The notes: a model not told the origin generated them from the letters alone. A stretch of DNA of 64,000 nucleotides from Hyphomonas sp. (GCF_013823385.1 NZ_PNMA01000007.1:62001-126000); one strand, 5' to 3'; numbered from the stretch's first letter, positions 33,836-43,074 are shown. Made by a program: numbers and translations.

Positions 33836-35411
33836 GACTGATCTTCCGGGTCACGCCCACGCGCTCCAGGAATGTTTCGTCATGGCTGACCACAAGCAGC
33901 GCGCCATCATAGGCGTTCAGCCCGGCTTCGACGGTTTCCAGGGAAGCAATGTCGAGATGGTTGGTCGGCTCATCCAGGATGAGCAGTTGTGGCGGGGCAG
34001 TCCCGCCCAGAACGCAGGCCAGGCCTGCGCGCAGGCGCTCCCCACCGCTGAGCGTCGCCACTGTCTGGAGTGCCGCATCGGCCCTGAAGCGGAAGCGCGC
34101 CAGGGCGGAGCGGCAGGCATTTTCATCCGCCTCCGGATTTATGCGCCGGAAGTTTTCGAGGATAGTCCCAGCGCCATCCAGCAGGCTTACTTCCTGATCC
34201 AGGAGCGCCCAGGGCACATGGGCCTGCACCTCACCTGAGAACGCCGGCAAGGCCCCCGTGATGGCCTTGAGCAGGGTGGACTTGCCGGCGCCATTCGGCC
34301 CGCAGATCGCCGCCCGCTCCGGCCCGCGCAGCTCAAATGACAAATCACGGATCACCGGAAAGGCCGCTTCATATCCCACCGCAAGATTTGCCGCGCTGAC
34401 CACCACTTTATTTGGCGGCAGCCCCGTGGGCGGCAGCTTCACGACAAAGGGCTGAAGCACTTCAATCCGTCCGCGCGCCTCGGCTGCGGCCTCTTCGGCG
34501 TCGGCCTTTTGCCGCTCGGCCAGGCGCCCCAGAGCACCGGAAGAGTCTTCGGCGCGGCTCTTCAGTGTACCCAGAAAAATACGCGGAGCGCCGCCCTTCG
34601 CGGCTTTCCGGCTGCCGGCGCCATCGCGTCTTGCCTTGCGCTCGGCGGCCGCTTGCGCCTTGGCGCCGGCCTCCTCGACACGCCGTTCCGCAAGCGCCAG
34701 GTCCTGCTCGGCAGCGGCGTGTTCGCGCGCCTTCTGCGCTTCGTAGCTGCTCCAGCCCCCGCCATAGCGGGCCGCCCCCAGAGATGTCAGCTCAATGATG
34801 GTATCCATGTTTTCAAGCAATTCCCGGTCATGGCTGACCACCACTGCGCCGCCGCGCCAGCCTGCCAGGAGCGCTGCCACAGCGGCGCGCCCCTCTCGGT
34901 CGAGATTGTTGGTCGGCTCGTCCAGCAGCAGGAAGTCAGGCTCGGCAAAGATGAGGGCTGCAAGGCTTGCCCGCGTCCGCTGGCCGCCGGACAGGCTGGC
35001 AAGCGGTGTCTCCAATGCCATTCCCGGAAAGCCGGCGCGGGCGAGCGCTTCGGCAAGGCGCCCCTCCAGCGTCCAGTCGGCTTCGGAGAAATCGGTCTCG
35101 GTGCCAGCGCCCGCCTCAATGCGCCGGAGACGCGCGAGCGCCGGCTCCACCGCAAAGAGGCCAGCGAGGGTCTCTTCCGGGGAGGGCTCAAAAGACTGGC
35201 GTAACACACCGGCCGTCCCGGTAACCATTACCGAGCCGGAAGCAGGGCCGATCGCGCCGGAAATCAGCTTGAGCAGGGTGGATTTTCCAACGCCGTTGCG
35301 GCCGACGATACCGGCGCGTTCCCGATTGATGGTGAAATTAAGGTCTGAAAAGAGAACCCGGCCGTCAGGCAGGGCAAAGCTCAGCGAAGCGAAGGTGATG
35401 GAGGCAGACAT
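33828..35411 (-). CDS. ABC-F family ATP-binding protein
   Basis: 527-aa soluble protein with two ABC domains and no membrane segments. First Walker A GRNGVGKST, signature LSGGQRTRA, Walker B DFLLLDEPTNN; second Walker A GPNGAGKST, signature LSGGERLRA, Walker B LLILDEPTNH. Between them is a long charged linker (KAREHAAAEQDLALAERRVEEAG...), which in ABC-F proteins reaches the ribosomal peptidyl-transferase region. Probably a translation factor. It is shorter than Uup and more like YheS or antibiotic-resistance-type relatives; subtype not assigned. Confidence 0.93.
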   Translation of the reverse strand: MSASITFASLSFALPDGRVLFSDLNFTINRERAGIVGRNGVGKSTLLKLISGAIGPASGSVMVTGTAGVLRQSFEPSPEETLAGLFAVEPALARLRRIEAGAGTETDFSEADWTLEGRLAEALARAGFPGMALETPLASLSGGQRTRASLAALIFAEPDFLLLDEPTNNLDREGRAAVAALLAGWRGGAVVVSHDRELLENMDTIIELTSLGAARYGGGWSSYEAQKAREHAAAEQDLALAERRVEEAGAKAQAAAERKARRDGAGSRKAAKGGAPRIFLGTLKSRAEDSSGALGRLAERQKADAEEAAAEARGRIEVLQPFVVKLPPTGLPPNKVVVSAANLAVGYEAAFPVIRDLSFELRGPERAAICGPNGAGKSTLLKAITGALPAFSGEVQAHVPWALLDQEVSLLDGAGTILENFRRINPEADENACRSALARFRFRADAALQTVATLSGGERLRAGLACVLGGTAPPQLLILDEPTNHLDIASLETVEAGLNAYDGALLVVSHDETFLERVGVTRKISLR

Positions 35412-35682
35412 GGTGTGAACTCATCCGGTAAACTGATCCGAGGGCGGTCGTTTTCCGGTGGTTGTTCATGACGCAGAGCCTCACGCTTGGCTGTGGAATT
35501 CTTGTTTGGGACTGCGACATAGGCACCGCTCACGAAAAGTTCAACTCGCGTCCGGCACGAAAGCCGGGGACCAACTGCGCCTTCCCTAACGATAAGACTT
35601 GCAGGGCGCGCCGGGGCCGTTACCGTCCGGTCATCAAACGGCGCGCCGGCAGAAGCGCGTTTCCCTGGGAGGCGAGCGACAC
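35412..35682. other. Gap upstream of the MFS pair
   Basis: 271 bp between the divergent ABC-F and MFS genes. Contains a degraded REP-like palindrome at 35551-35573 and GC-rich sequence; no clear gene or promoter was found. Confidence 0.45.
35551..35573. repeat. Degraded REP-like palindrome
   Basis: GTCCGGCACGAAAGCCGGGG: stem CCGGC/GCCGG, a mutated version of the unit at 32926-32951 with one extra base pair of bases around the GAAA loop. Confidence 0.5.
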
Positions 35683-37179
35683 ATGACGGCACCCGCAGAC
35701 GCGGCTGAAACTGGCAACGGGCACATTACCGGTTTCGGCACCAAGCCGTACCGCTCCTATGTCCTCATCGCCCTCACCCTGATCTACACGCTGAACTTCA
35801 TCGATCGCACGGTGATCACCGTCGTCGCTCAGCCGATCATCAACACCTTCTCGCTGAGCGATACGCAATGGGGCCTGCTGACCGGCCCGCCCTTTGCCCT
35901 GTTCTATGCCCTGATGGGCATACCGATCGCCATGTGGGCTGATCGGGGCAACCGCGTCTTCATTATCTCGCTCTGCGTCGTCATCTGGTCCGTGATGACC
36001 GTCTTTTGCGGACTGGCGGCGAGCTTTCTCTGGCTGCTCCTCTTCCGCGTAGGCGTGGCGATCGGAGAGGCCGGATGTACGCCGCCCGCCAACTCCATCA
36101 TCACCGATTATTATCCCCCAAAAAGTCGCGCCAATGCGATCGGCATCTATTCGATGGGCGTTACCATCGGCGGGGTGATGGCTCAGCTTTTCGGTGGCGC
36201 GCTCGCGGGTTTGCAGGGGCCTGATTTCGGCAACTTCCTGGCCTCGATTGGCCTCGGCGGCCTCTTCTCCGGCATCAATTGGGAAGAGGTTGAGGGCTGG
36301 CGTCTGGTCTTCGTGATCGTCGGCGCGCCGGGCATTCTGGTTGCCCTGATCCTTTGGCTGACCACGCGCGAACCGCCGCGCGGCTATTCAGACCCCAAGG
36401 GCAAGACGCCTGTGGAAAAGGCCGGGTTTTTTGAGGCCTTCCGGGAGTTCGGGGCAAAGCCGACTTTCTGGACGCTGTCACTGGGCGCCGCTTTCGTTGC
36501 GTTCGTCGGCTATGGCCTTATCAGCTTTCAGGCCCCGTTCCTGATGCGCGTGCATGGGGTCAGCGTTTCGGAAGCGGCCATCCGATATGGCGCCCCGCTG
36601 GCGGCCGTCGCCGCGTTCGGCACCTTCCTGGGCGGTTTCCTGTCTGAGAAACTGTCTACGCGCTTTCCTGCCGTGGTCGCCTGGCTTCCTGGCGTGGGGC
36701 TGCTGGTTGCGATTCCAGCCTACATTGCCGCCTTCACGACGCCGTCGCTGACGATGGCCTTCTGGATGTGGGTCATCGCCGCGATTGCACATTATGCTTA
36801 TCTCGGCGCGCAATACACCGTGTCGACAGCTATCGTCAGCCCGCGCTCGCGCGCCACAACGGTGTCGGTGCTGCTGCTGATCGTCAGCCTCATCGGCAAT
36901 GGCCTCGGCCCGATGTTTACGGGCATGATGAGCAGCGCCTTCATGGGCGGGATCATCCGCAAGAATGGCCTGGAAGAAGCCTTCACCACCTTCAATCCCG
37001 GCTTCTGCGCCAGCCGGATGGCTGAACTTGGAGACCTCGGACCGGCGCTCTGTTCGGCTTATGCCGAGGGGCTGCGCCAGTCGATGGTCGCCACAGTCCT
37101 GTTCTTCGTGATTGCCGCTGCCTTCTATTTCCTCGCCTCCCGCACCTTCCTCAAGGATCGCTGGAGCCCCGCCACCTGA
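35683..37179 (+). CDS. MFS transporter, first of a tandem pair
   Basis: 498-aa major-facilitator protein (spinster-like) with 12 predicted helices. Typical motifs are FIDRTVITVVAQPI after helix 1 and GEAGCTPPANSIITDYY in the substrate-path region. Insertions between helices (GISSEE-free loop GGLFSGINWEEVEGWR) are shared with the next gene. GGGAGGCGAGCGAC precedes the ATG. It is 40 bp upstream of a paralogue with the same order of motifs. Substrate unknown. Confidence 0.9.
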   Translation: MTAPADAAETGNGHITGFGTKPYRSYVLIALTLIYTLNFIDRTVITVVAQPIINTFSLSDTQWGLLTGPPFALFYALMGIPIAMWADRGNRVFIISLCVVIWSVMTVFCGLAASFLWLLLFRVGVAIGEAGCTPPANSIITDYYPPKSRANAIGIYSMGVTIGGVMAQLFGGALAGLQGPDFGNFLASIGLGGLFSGINWEEVEGWRLVFVIVGAPGILVALILWLTTREPPRGYSDPKGKTPVEKAGFFEAFREFGAKPTFWTLSLGAAFVAFVGYGLISFQAPFLMRVHGVSVSEAAIRYGAPLAAVAAFGTFLGGFLSEKLSTRFPAVVAWLPGVGLLVAIPAYIAAFTTPSLTMAFWMWVIAAIAHYAYLGAQYTVSTAIVSPRSRATTVSVLLLIVSLIGNGLGPMFTGMMSSAFMGGIIRKNGLEEAFTTFNPGFCASRMAELGDLGPALCSAYAEGLRQSMVATVLFFVIAAAFYFLASRTFLKDRWSPAT

Positions 37180-37219
37180 TTTTCCGCCAATACATTGCCT
37201 GACTGTCGTGGAGACCCGA

Positions 37220-38731
37220 ATGACCGACGCCGCCACCCCTAGCCAGACAGACGCGTCTACAGAGCCCGCTACCGGGCACCTGACCGGATTTCGGAGCAAG
37301 GAATACCGGGCCTACGTGCTCGGCTCACTTTTGCTTGTCTATATTTTCAACTTCATCGATCGCACGATCATCAACATTCTCACGGAACCCATCAAGGCGA
37401 GCTTCGGGGTCGAAGACTGGCAGATGGGCCTTCTTGGTGGGCCAGCTTTTGCAATCCTGTACACGTTCCTGGGTATTCCGATCGCGCGTTTGTCAGAACG
37501 GGTGAACCGGGTAGCCATTATCGCATTGGCGGTGGGCTTCTGGAGCTTGATGACGGTCCTGTGCGGCTTCGCCACCACATTCCTGATCCTCTTCCTGTTC
37601 CGGATCGGGGTGTCTGTCGGCGAAGCGGGCTGTACCCCGCCTGCCCAGTCGCTGATCGCGGACTATTTCAAGCCTTCAAGCCGGGCAACCGCGGTATCCA
37701 TATATGCCCTTGGCGTGCCGCTTGGCGGCATGTTTGCGGCCATTTTCGGTGGCTTCGTCGCAGGCAATCTCGATGGCCCGCAAGTGGCGGCCGCTTTCGA
37801 GGCCTGGGGCTGGACATGGGCTGCCAACGTGCTGGACTGGTCACAGATCGAAGGCTGGCGCATCGCATTTATTGTCGTCGGTATTCCCGGCCTGCTCCTA
37901 AGCCTCACGGTCTGGCTAACCGTACGCGAGCCGCCGCGAGGATATTCCGACCCGCCGGAGATGCAGCGCAAACCTGATGAAGCGCGCACCAGCTTCTTGC
38001 AGGTGATGGGCATTCTGCTTCGGAAGCCGACTTATGTGCATGTGGTTATCGGCGCCACGGTCGCCTCCTTCATCGGCTATGGCGTTGGCCAGTTCACCAC
38101 TTCCTTCCTGATCCGTACCCATGGCCTGACGATCCAGCAGGCCGCGCTGCTCTTTGGCATCATTCTCGGTGTCATGGCGGCAATTGGAGTATTTATGTCT
38201 GGCTGGCTGTCCGACCGTTGGGCGAAGAGGTATCCAACCTCGCTGTCCTGGTTGCCTGCGCTGGGCATGGGCCTCTCTGTGCCCTTCTACGCTATCGGGT
38301 ACTCGGTGGACAATCTTTGGCTCGCGATGCCACCCCTGATGATCGCAGCCATGATCCACTATTTCTATCTCGGCCCGATGTATGCGATCTCGGGCGGAGT
38401 GGTGGATAGCCGGATGCGGGCGACTGCCGTGGCGCTGACACTCTTCGTGGTGAACCTGCTCGGCTACGGCCTGGGTCCGCCGACAATCGGCGCGCTCTCC
38501 ACGGCGCTAAAATCAGTAGCCCTTTCAGGCGCAGATCTCGGCCTCACACTGGATGCCTGCCGGAACCTTGGCACGCTTGCAGAAGAGGCTTTCGCCGCCT
38601 GCCGCAACGCGGATGCGAAAGGACTGCAGTGGTCGATCATCATCTTCAACTGCCTGTACGCCTGGGCAGCGCTGCACTACCTGCTCGCTGGCAAGACGCT
38701 ACAGCGTGACATGCTTCACAAAACTGCGTAA
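37220..38731 (+). CDS. MFS transporter, second of a tandem pair
   Basis: 503-aa paralogue of the preceding gene: matching FIDRTIINILTEPI, GEAGCTPPAQSLIADYF and REPPRGYSDPPE segments. The extra loop around WTWAANVLDWSQIEGWR also matches. Differences are spread along the whole length, so this is an old duplication. It is 11 bp upstream of thrB and likely in the same transcript. Substrate unknown; the pair could form a heteromer or transport different compounds. Confidence 0.9.
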   Translation: MTDAATPSQTDASTEPATGHLTGFRSKEYRAYVLGSLLLVYIFNFIDRTIINILTEPIKASFGVEDWQMGLLGGPAFAILYTFLGIPIARLSERVNRVAIIALAVGFWSLMTVLCGFATTFLILFLFRIGVSVGEAGCTPPAQSLIADYFKPSSRATAVSIYALGVPLGGMFAAIFGGFVAGNLDGPQVAAAFEAWGWTWAANVLDWSQIEGWRIAFIVVGIPGLLLSLTVWLTVREPPRGYSDPPEMQRKPDEARTSFLQVMGILLRKPTYVHVVIGATVASFIGYGVGQFTTSFLIRTHGLTIQQAALLFGIILGVMAAIGVFMSGWLSDRWAKRYPTSLSWLPALGMGLSVPFYAIGYSVDNLWLAMPPLMIAAMIHYFYLGPMYAISGGVVDSRMRATAVALTLFVVNLLGYGLGPPTIGALSTALKSVALSGADLGLTLDACRNLGTLAEEAFAACRNADAKGLQWSIIIFNCLYAWAALHYLLAGKTLQRDMLHKTA

Positions 38732-38742
38732 GGGCGCCGCCT

Positions 38743-39729
38743 ATGGCGGTATACACGCAAGTTTCTGATGAGGCGCTCGCAGGCTTCCTCGCCGAGTATG
38801 ATCTCGGCGAGGCACTTGCGTTCAAGGGCATTGCCGAGGGTGTCGAGAATTCGAACTACTATCTCGAAACCCGACAGGGCCGGTACATCCTCACCCTTTT
38901 TGAGAAACGGGTGAACGCAGCCGACCTGCCTTACTTCATCGGCCTCAAGCAGCATCTTTCCTCAAACGGGTTTCCGTGCCCGCAGCCCGTTATGGGCCGC
39001 GATGGCGAGGCTCTGCGCACGCTGGAAGGCCGGCCAGCGGTGATCGTCACCTTCCTGGAAGGTCTTTCGCCCAAGCGCCCGAATGCAAAGCAATGCCGCT
39101 CGCTGGGGGAGGGCCTTGCGCGGATGCACCTGGCGCTCGCGGGCTTCCAAGGACACCGGGAAAACGCCCTCGGCCCGGCCGCCTGGCGGCGGATGTGGGA
39201 AGGCCGCGCAGGCGACGCCGACGCGCTTCAGCCGGGTCTCTCGCAGGAGGTCGATGCCTGTTTTGACAGGATCAATGCGGCCCGCGCCTTCTCAGGCCAT
39301 CTGCCGCGCGGAACGATCCATGCCGACCTTTTCCCGGACAACGCCTTCTTTCTGGGCGACACCTTCACCGGCGCCATCGACTTCTATTTCGCCTGTACCG
39401 ATGCGCTGGCCTATGATCTCGCCGTCTGCCTCAATTCCTGGGCCTTCGAGGAGGGCAACGCGACGGATGCTTCGCGGCTGGAGTACAACTTCTCAAAGGG
39501 CGCTGCATTGATAGCGGGCTACCAGTCGGTGCGCCCGCTGGAGACGGCAGAGCTGGACGCGCTGCCGGCGCTCTGCCTCGGCTCGGCAATGCGGTTTTTC
39601 CTGACGCGCCTTGCCGATTGGTCCTCCACACCAGCCGGCGCCCTCGTCCGGCCCAAAAACCCCCTTGAATACGCCGCTCGGCTGGCTTTCCATCGCAAGA
39701 TGGAAACCGCCGAAGGCTATGGGGCATGA
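38743..39729 (+). CDS. thrB: Homoserine kinase (APH-fold type)
   Basis: 328-aa homoserine kinase of the aminoglycoside-phosphotransferase fold. The opening MAVYTQVSDEALAGFLAEYD and the segment GIAEGVENSNYYLET are diagnostic. The catalytic loop is IHADLFPDNAFF and the metal-binding motif is AIDFYFACTD. It phosphorylates homoserine on the way to threonine. Its stop overlaps the ATG of the next gene (ATGA at 39726), indicating translational coupling. Confidence 0.95.
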   Translation: MAVYTQVSDEALAGFLAEYDLGEALAFKGIAEGVENSNYYLETRQGRYILTLFEKRVNAADLPYFIGLKQHLSSNGFPCPQPVMGRDGEALRTLEGRPAVIVTFLEGLSPKRPNAKQCRSLGEGLARMHLALAGFQGHRENALGPAAWRRMWEGRAGDADALQPGLSQEVDACFDRINAARAFSGHLPRGTIHADLFPDNAFFLGDTFTGAIDFYFACTDALAYDLAVCLNSWAFEEGNATDASRLEYNFSKGAALIAGYQSVRPLETAELDALPALCLGSAMRFFLTRLADWSSTPAGALVRPKNPLEYAARLAFHRKMETAEGYGA

Positions 39730-40313
39730 CAGGCAGCAACGCTTCGGACCCGCGAACCGAGATGACAACGCCCGCAGAGGCGGCACCGGCCTATGCCATG
39801 GAGGCTCAGCCAAGGCGCTTTAAACGGCTGAATCTGGCGATCTTTCTGTCCGCGCTCGCCGCCTGTGTCGTCGTTTCAATTGTCGGCCTTCTCGCCATGA
39901 CCGTGATCATGCTTTTCATTGGCCTTGGCAGCAGCAGCGGGCTGGCGGCGGGCGGGGATGATTTCGGCGGCGGCGCGCTGCTTGCCGCTCAGCTTTCGGC
40001 AATGAATTTCATTCTGTTTTTCATCACCATTCCTGCCGCAGCGATTGTCATTGGCTTTTCCGTGGGCCGGTTTCCTCACCGGCGCATTTCTGGCGTAAAG
40101 TCTTATCTCCGCTGGGGGGCGATCTGGGGCGCAATCCTTGTGGGCGGAACAACCTGCCTGTTCGGCCTGTTCGGCGGGCCCGCTTCTGCCGCCGGCGCTC
40201 TGATATGCGGGGCATGCATCGGGGGGCTTGCCGGCACCTTCTGCGGCTTTCTTTTCCACGCCATCGTGCAGCCCGCCCGGCAGCTGACGGAATTGGATGT
40301 GAATGTCTTCTAA
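39726..40313 (+). CDS. Hypothetical four-helix membrane protein between thrB and rnhA
   Basis: 195 aa. An N-terminal ~35-residue Ala/Pro/Glu-rich cytoplasmic stretch precedes four hydrophobic helices: [59 protein letters not shown] and [20 protein letters not shown], with many Gly and Cys in the last two. No family recognised. Coupled to thrB by ATGA and overlapping the possible upstream start of rnhA, so it is part of a thrB-rnhA operon. Confidence 0.65.
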   Translation: MTGSNASDPRTEMTTPAEAAPAYAMEAQPRRFKRLNLAIFLSALAACVVVSIVGLLAMTVIMLFIGLGSSSGLAAGGDDFGGGALLAAQLSAMNFILFFITIPAAAIVIGFSVGRFPHRRISGVKSYLRWGAIWGAILVGGTTCLFGLFGGPASAAGALICGACIGGLAGTFCGFLFHAIVQPARQLTELDVNVF

Positions 40314-40356
40314 AGCCTGCCTTGACGCGGCCGCCGAAGCCCCGCACCTCGCGGGG

Positions 40357-40806
40357 ATGACTGAAGACGTGATTGAAATCTGGACCGATGGCGCCTGCAG
40401 CGGCAACCCAGGCCCCGGCGGCTGGGGCGCGCTGATCCGGTGGAACGGCCATGAGAAGGAACTCTATGGCGGCGACCCGGCCACAACCAACAACCGGATG
40501 GAAATGACAGCCGTGATCGAGGCGCTAAGCGCCCTCAAGCGGCCGTCAAAGGTCACGCTCAATGTTGACTCCACCTATGTGAAGGACGGCCTGACCAAAT
40601 GGATCAAGGGCTGGAAACGCAATGGCTGGAAAACCGCCGACAAGAAACCTGTGAAAAACCAGGAGCTCTGGATGGCGATGGAAGAAGCCTGCAAACGCCA
40701 TGACATCACCTGGAAATGGGTGAAGGGCCATAATGGCGACGAAGGCAATGAACGTGCAGACGAACTTGCGCGCCGGGGCACCGAAGAAGCCCGCGGGCGG
40801 AAATAG
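40357..40806 (+). CDS. rnhA: Ribonuclease HI
   Basis: 149-aa RNase H type 1, degrading RNA in RNA-DNA hybrids. Catalytic residues: Asp in [16 protein letters not shown], Glu in [13 protein letters not shown], Asp in [10 protein letters not shown] and Asp in [10 protein letters not shown]; all four present. The ATG at 40357 fits the family start; an alternative ATG at 40303 would overlap the previous gene by 11 bp and add 18 residues. thrB followed by rnhA is a familiar order in alphaproteobacteria. Confidence 0.96.
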   Translation: MTEDVIEIWTDGACSGNPGPGGWGALIRWNGHEKELYGGDPATTNNRMEMTAVIEALSALKRPSKVTLNVDSTYVKDGLTKWIKGWKRNGWKTADKKPVKNQELWMAMEEACKRHDITWKWVKGHNGDEGNERADELARRGTEEARGRK

Positions 40807-40816
40807 AGGCCCCGTA

Positions 40817-41230
40817 TCAGGCCTCTTCGTTCCGGGCCTCCCACGCCTCTGAAATGCGCGGCAGGTTCAACTCGATCCAGTCGGCCAAATCCCGCACGCG
40901 CGCCCCGACCTCTTCGCCCAGAGGCGTGAGGCTGTACTCCACATGCGGGGGCACAACGGGATAGGAAACGCGACTCACAAAGCCGTCCTGCTCCAGCCAT
41001 TGCAGCGTCTGGGCAAGCATCCGCTCGCTAACACCGCCGATCTTGCGGCGCAATTCGCTGAACCGGTGCGTGCCCGTCATCAAGGCTATCAGCACCAGAA
41101 CGCCCCAGCGGCTGGTGACATGCTTGAGCACCTCCCGCGATGGGCAGGCCTCAGCAAACAGCTGGCCGCACGCCATCGCCTCCGAGAGGGATAAAGGCGG
41201 GCCGGTATCCTTCTTGTCAGCCATGCTCAT
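40817..41230 (-). CDS. HxlR-family transcriptional regulator
   Basis: 137-aa winged-helix regulator. Cys30 of FAEACPSREVLKHVTSRWG, the core RFSELRRKIGGVSERMLAQTL recognition region and VEYSLTPLGEE are HxlR hallmarks. A single conserved Cys near the N-terminus suggests thiol or quinone sensing, as in YodB/QorR-type members. Divergent from a QOR2-type quinone oxidoreductase, with an operator-like palindrome in between, the same arrangement as ytfH/ytfG in E. coli. Confidence 0.9.
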   Translation of the reverse strand: MSMADKKDTGPPLSLSEAMACGQLFAEACPSREVLKHVTSRWGVLVLIALMTGTHRFSELRRKIGGVSERMLAQTLQWLEQDGFVSRVSYPVVPPHVEYSLTPLGEEVGARVRDLADWIELNLPRISEAWEARNEEA

Positions 41231-41250
41231 ACTTACCTAAATGTGCGTAC

Positions 41251-41263
41251 TTACTTTAAGTAA
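41251..41263. promoter_or_regulatory. Operator-like palindrome in the HxlR/QOR2 gap
   Basis: TTACTTTAAGTAA is a perfect 13-bp palindrome, preceded by a partial copy (ACTTACCTAA) at 41231-41240. It is placed for control of both divergent genes by the HxlR protein. Confidence 0.6.
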
Positions 41264-41312
41264 CCTTGAGCCATAAATGGATGTCTCTGGCAAGTCGCAA
41301 AGGAGACAGACC

Positions 41313-42158
41313 ATGATTGCCATTACAGGAGCCACCGGTCAGCTAGGCCGTCTTGCGGTTGCCGCGTTGAAACGGCGCGTGCCGCCTGATCAGCTGGTTG
41401 GGCTCGTCCGCAGCCCTGAAAAGGCCGCCGATCTGGGCATTGCGGCGCGCGCCGCCGACTATGCCCTCGCCGACACACTGGAGGCGGCCCTCCAAGGCAT
41501 CGACAAGCTGTTGCTCATCTCCTCCAGCGAAATCGGGATGCGCACCGTGCAGCATCGCAATGTCATAGAAGCTGCCAAGCGCGCCGGCGTGAATTTGATC
41601 GTCTATACGAGCGTGCTGCATGCAGACAGATCGCCCCTCAGCCTAGCTGAGGAACATCGGCAGACTGAAGCCATGATCAAGGCGTCGGGTATCCCCTACG
41701 TGATCCTGCGCAATGGCTGGTATACGGAGAATTACACAGGGTCGATCCCAGGCGCGCTTGCAGGCGGCGCCTTCATCGGAAGCGCGGGCGACGGAAAGTT
41801 ATCCACAGCCACCCGGGCTGACTATGCAGAGGCGGCTGCCGCCGCGCTGACCACGGAGGGTCATGCGGGCAAGACTTATGAGCTTGCAGGAGACATAGCC
41901 TATACGCTGAGCGACCTTGCCGCCGAAATCTCACGCCAGTCCGGCCAGGAAATCCCCTACAAAAACCTGCCGGAAGCAGAATATGCCCGCTTGCTTGCCG
42001 GTTTCGGCCTGCCGGAAGCGCTCGCGAACGGGCTGGCCGCGTGGGATGTAGACGCCTCCAAAGGCGCACTCTTTGATGACAGTCGTCAACTCAGTAGGCT
42101 GATTGGCCGGCCGACCACACCGCTCGCCCAAGCTGTGACCGCTGCGCTGAAAAGCTGA
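41313..42158 (+). CDS. NAD(P)H-binding quinone oxidoreductase, QOR2/NmrA type
   Basis: 281-aa atypical SDR. The N-terminal dinucleotide motif is ITGATGQLGRLAV. Central segments IVYTSVLHADRSPL and YVILRNGWYTENY match QOR2 (YtfG), which reduces quinones with NADPH. AAAGGAGACAGACC precedes the ATG. Very likely regulated by the adjacent divergent HxlR protein through 41251-41263. A bidirectional terminator follows. Confidence 0.9.
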   Translation: MIAITGATGQLGRLAVAALKRRVPPDQLVGLVRSPEKAADLGIAARAADYALADTLEAALQGIDKLLLISSSEIGMRTVQHRNVIEAAKRAGVNLIVYTSVLHADRSPLSLAEEHRQTEAMIKASGIPYVILRNGWYTENYTGSIPGALAGGAFIGSAGDGKLSTATRADYAEAAAAALTTEGHAGKTYELAGDIAYTLSDLAAEISRQSGQEIPYKNLPEAEYARLLAGFGLPEALANGLAAWDVDASKGALFDDSRQLSRLIGRPTTPLAQAVTAALKS

Positions 42159-42170
42159 GATTTCAAATGA

Positions 42171-42212
42171 AAACGCCCGGAGAGCCGAACTCTCCGGGCG
42201 CTGATTTTCAAT
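42171..42212. terminator. Bidirectional terminator between QOR2 gene and ctrA
   Basis: CGCCCGGAGAG (42176-42186) pairs with CTCTCCGGGCG (42192-42202). AAAA precedes and GATTTT follows, so it can stop both convergent transcripts. Confidence 0.88.
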
Positions 42213-42225
42213 ATTCCGTGGAAGC

Positions 42226-42939
42226 TCAGGCGGCTTCCTCGATCTCGCCGGCCTTCTGGCCAGGACGCGGATCGCGCAGGACGTAACCACGCCCCCAGAC
42301 GGTTTCGATATAGTGGTTGCCGCCGGTAGCCTGCTGCAGCTTTTTGCGCAGCTTACAGATGAAGACGTCGATGATCTTCAGCTCTGGCTCGTCGAGACCG
42401 CCATAAAGGTGGTTGAGGAACATTTCCTTGGTGAGCGTCGTCCCCTTGCGCAGGGAAAGAAGCTCGAACATGGCGTATTCCTTGCCGGTGAGGTGGACGC
42501 GTTCGCCTTCCACTTCGACCGTCTTGGCGTCGAGGTTCACCAGAATCTCGCCCGTGCGGATCACGCTTTCGGCATGGCCTTTGGAGCGGCGCACGATGGC
42601 GGTGATGCGAGCGATCAGCTCGTCCTTGTTGAACGGCTTGGTGAGGTAATCATCGGCGCCATAGCCGAGGGTTTTCACCTTCGCTTCGATGTCCGGATTG
42701 CCCGAGAGGATCATGACGGGCGTGTTCACGCGGCTCATGCGGAGCTGCTTGAGAACTTCAAAGCCCGTAATGTCAGGCAGCGACAGATCCAGGAGGATCA
42801 TGTCAAACTCGTAGACCTTGCCGATATCAACGCCGTCTTCCCCCAGATCAGTGAGGTATACGTTGAAGCCAGCGGCTTTGAGCATCAGCTCGATCGAACG
42901 GGCCAGCGCCCGATCATCTTCAATTAGCAGGACGCGCAT
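42226..42939 (-). CDS. ctrA: Cell-cycle response regulator CtrA
   Basis: 237-aa OmpR-family regulator. The receiver has the acidic pair EDD (residues 7-9), phosphoacceptor Asp51 in LLDLSLPD and Lys in [11 protein letters not shown]. The winged-helix domain ends with [17 protein letters not shown]. The sequence matches Caulobacterales CtrA almost throughout. The C-terminus ends EEAA; in Caulobacter the terminal Ala-Ala is the ClpXP degradation signal. CtrA controls replication, division and flagellar genes. The upstream region carries three GANTC sites and TTAA motifs, consistent with cell-cycle-timed autoregulation. Confidence 0.97.
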   Translation of the reverse strand: MRVLLIEDDRALARSIELMLKAAGFNVYLTDLGEDGVDIGKVYEFDMILLDLSLPDITGFEVLKQLRMSRVNTPVMILSGNPDIEAKVKTLGYGADDYLTKPFNKDELIARITAIVRRSKGHAESVIRTGEILVNLDAKTVEVEGERVHLTGKEYAMFELLSLRKGTTLTKEMFLNHLYGGLDEPELKIIDVFICKLRKKLQQATGGNHYIETVWGRGYVLRDPRPGQKAGEIEEAA

Positions 42940-42951
42940 CGCTCGTCTCCC

Positions 42952-43058
42952 GAATCATCTTTAAGTTCAGTCGTAGCTGTTTTGGTTAACATTGTGAATC
43001 CTAACGTACCTTTATTAACAGGTATTAAAAAAGCGTTGGGACACAGACGAAATGATTC
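42952..43058 (-). promoter_or_regulatory. ctrA promoter region with GANTC and TTAA motifs
   Basis: CcrM-type GANTC sites at 42952-42956, 42996-43000 and 43054-43058, plus a CtrA-like pair TTAA-N6-TTAA at 43015-43028 and a TTAAC half-site near 42986. In Caulobacter, ctrA transcription depends on GANTC methylation and CtrA feedback. Here the spacing between TTAA halves is six, not seven. Confidence 0.55.
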
Positions 43059-43074
43059 ACTTTCTCTGAACGGA

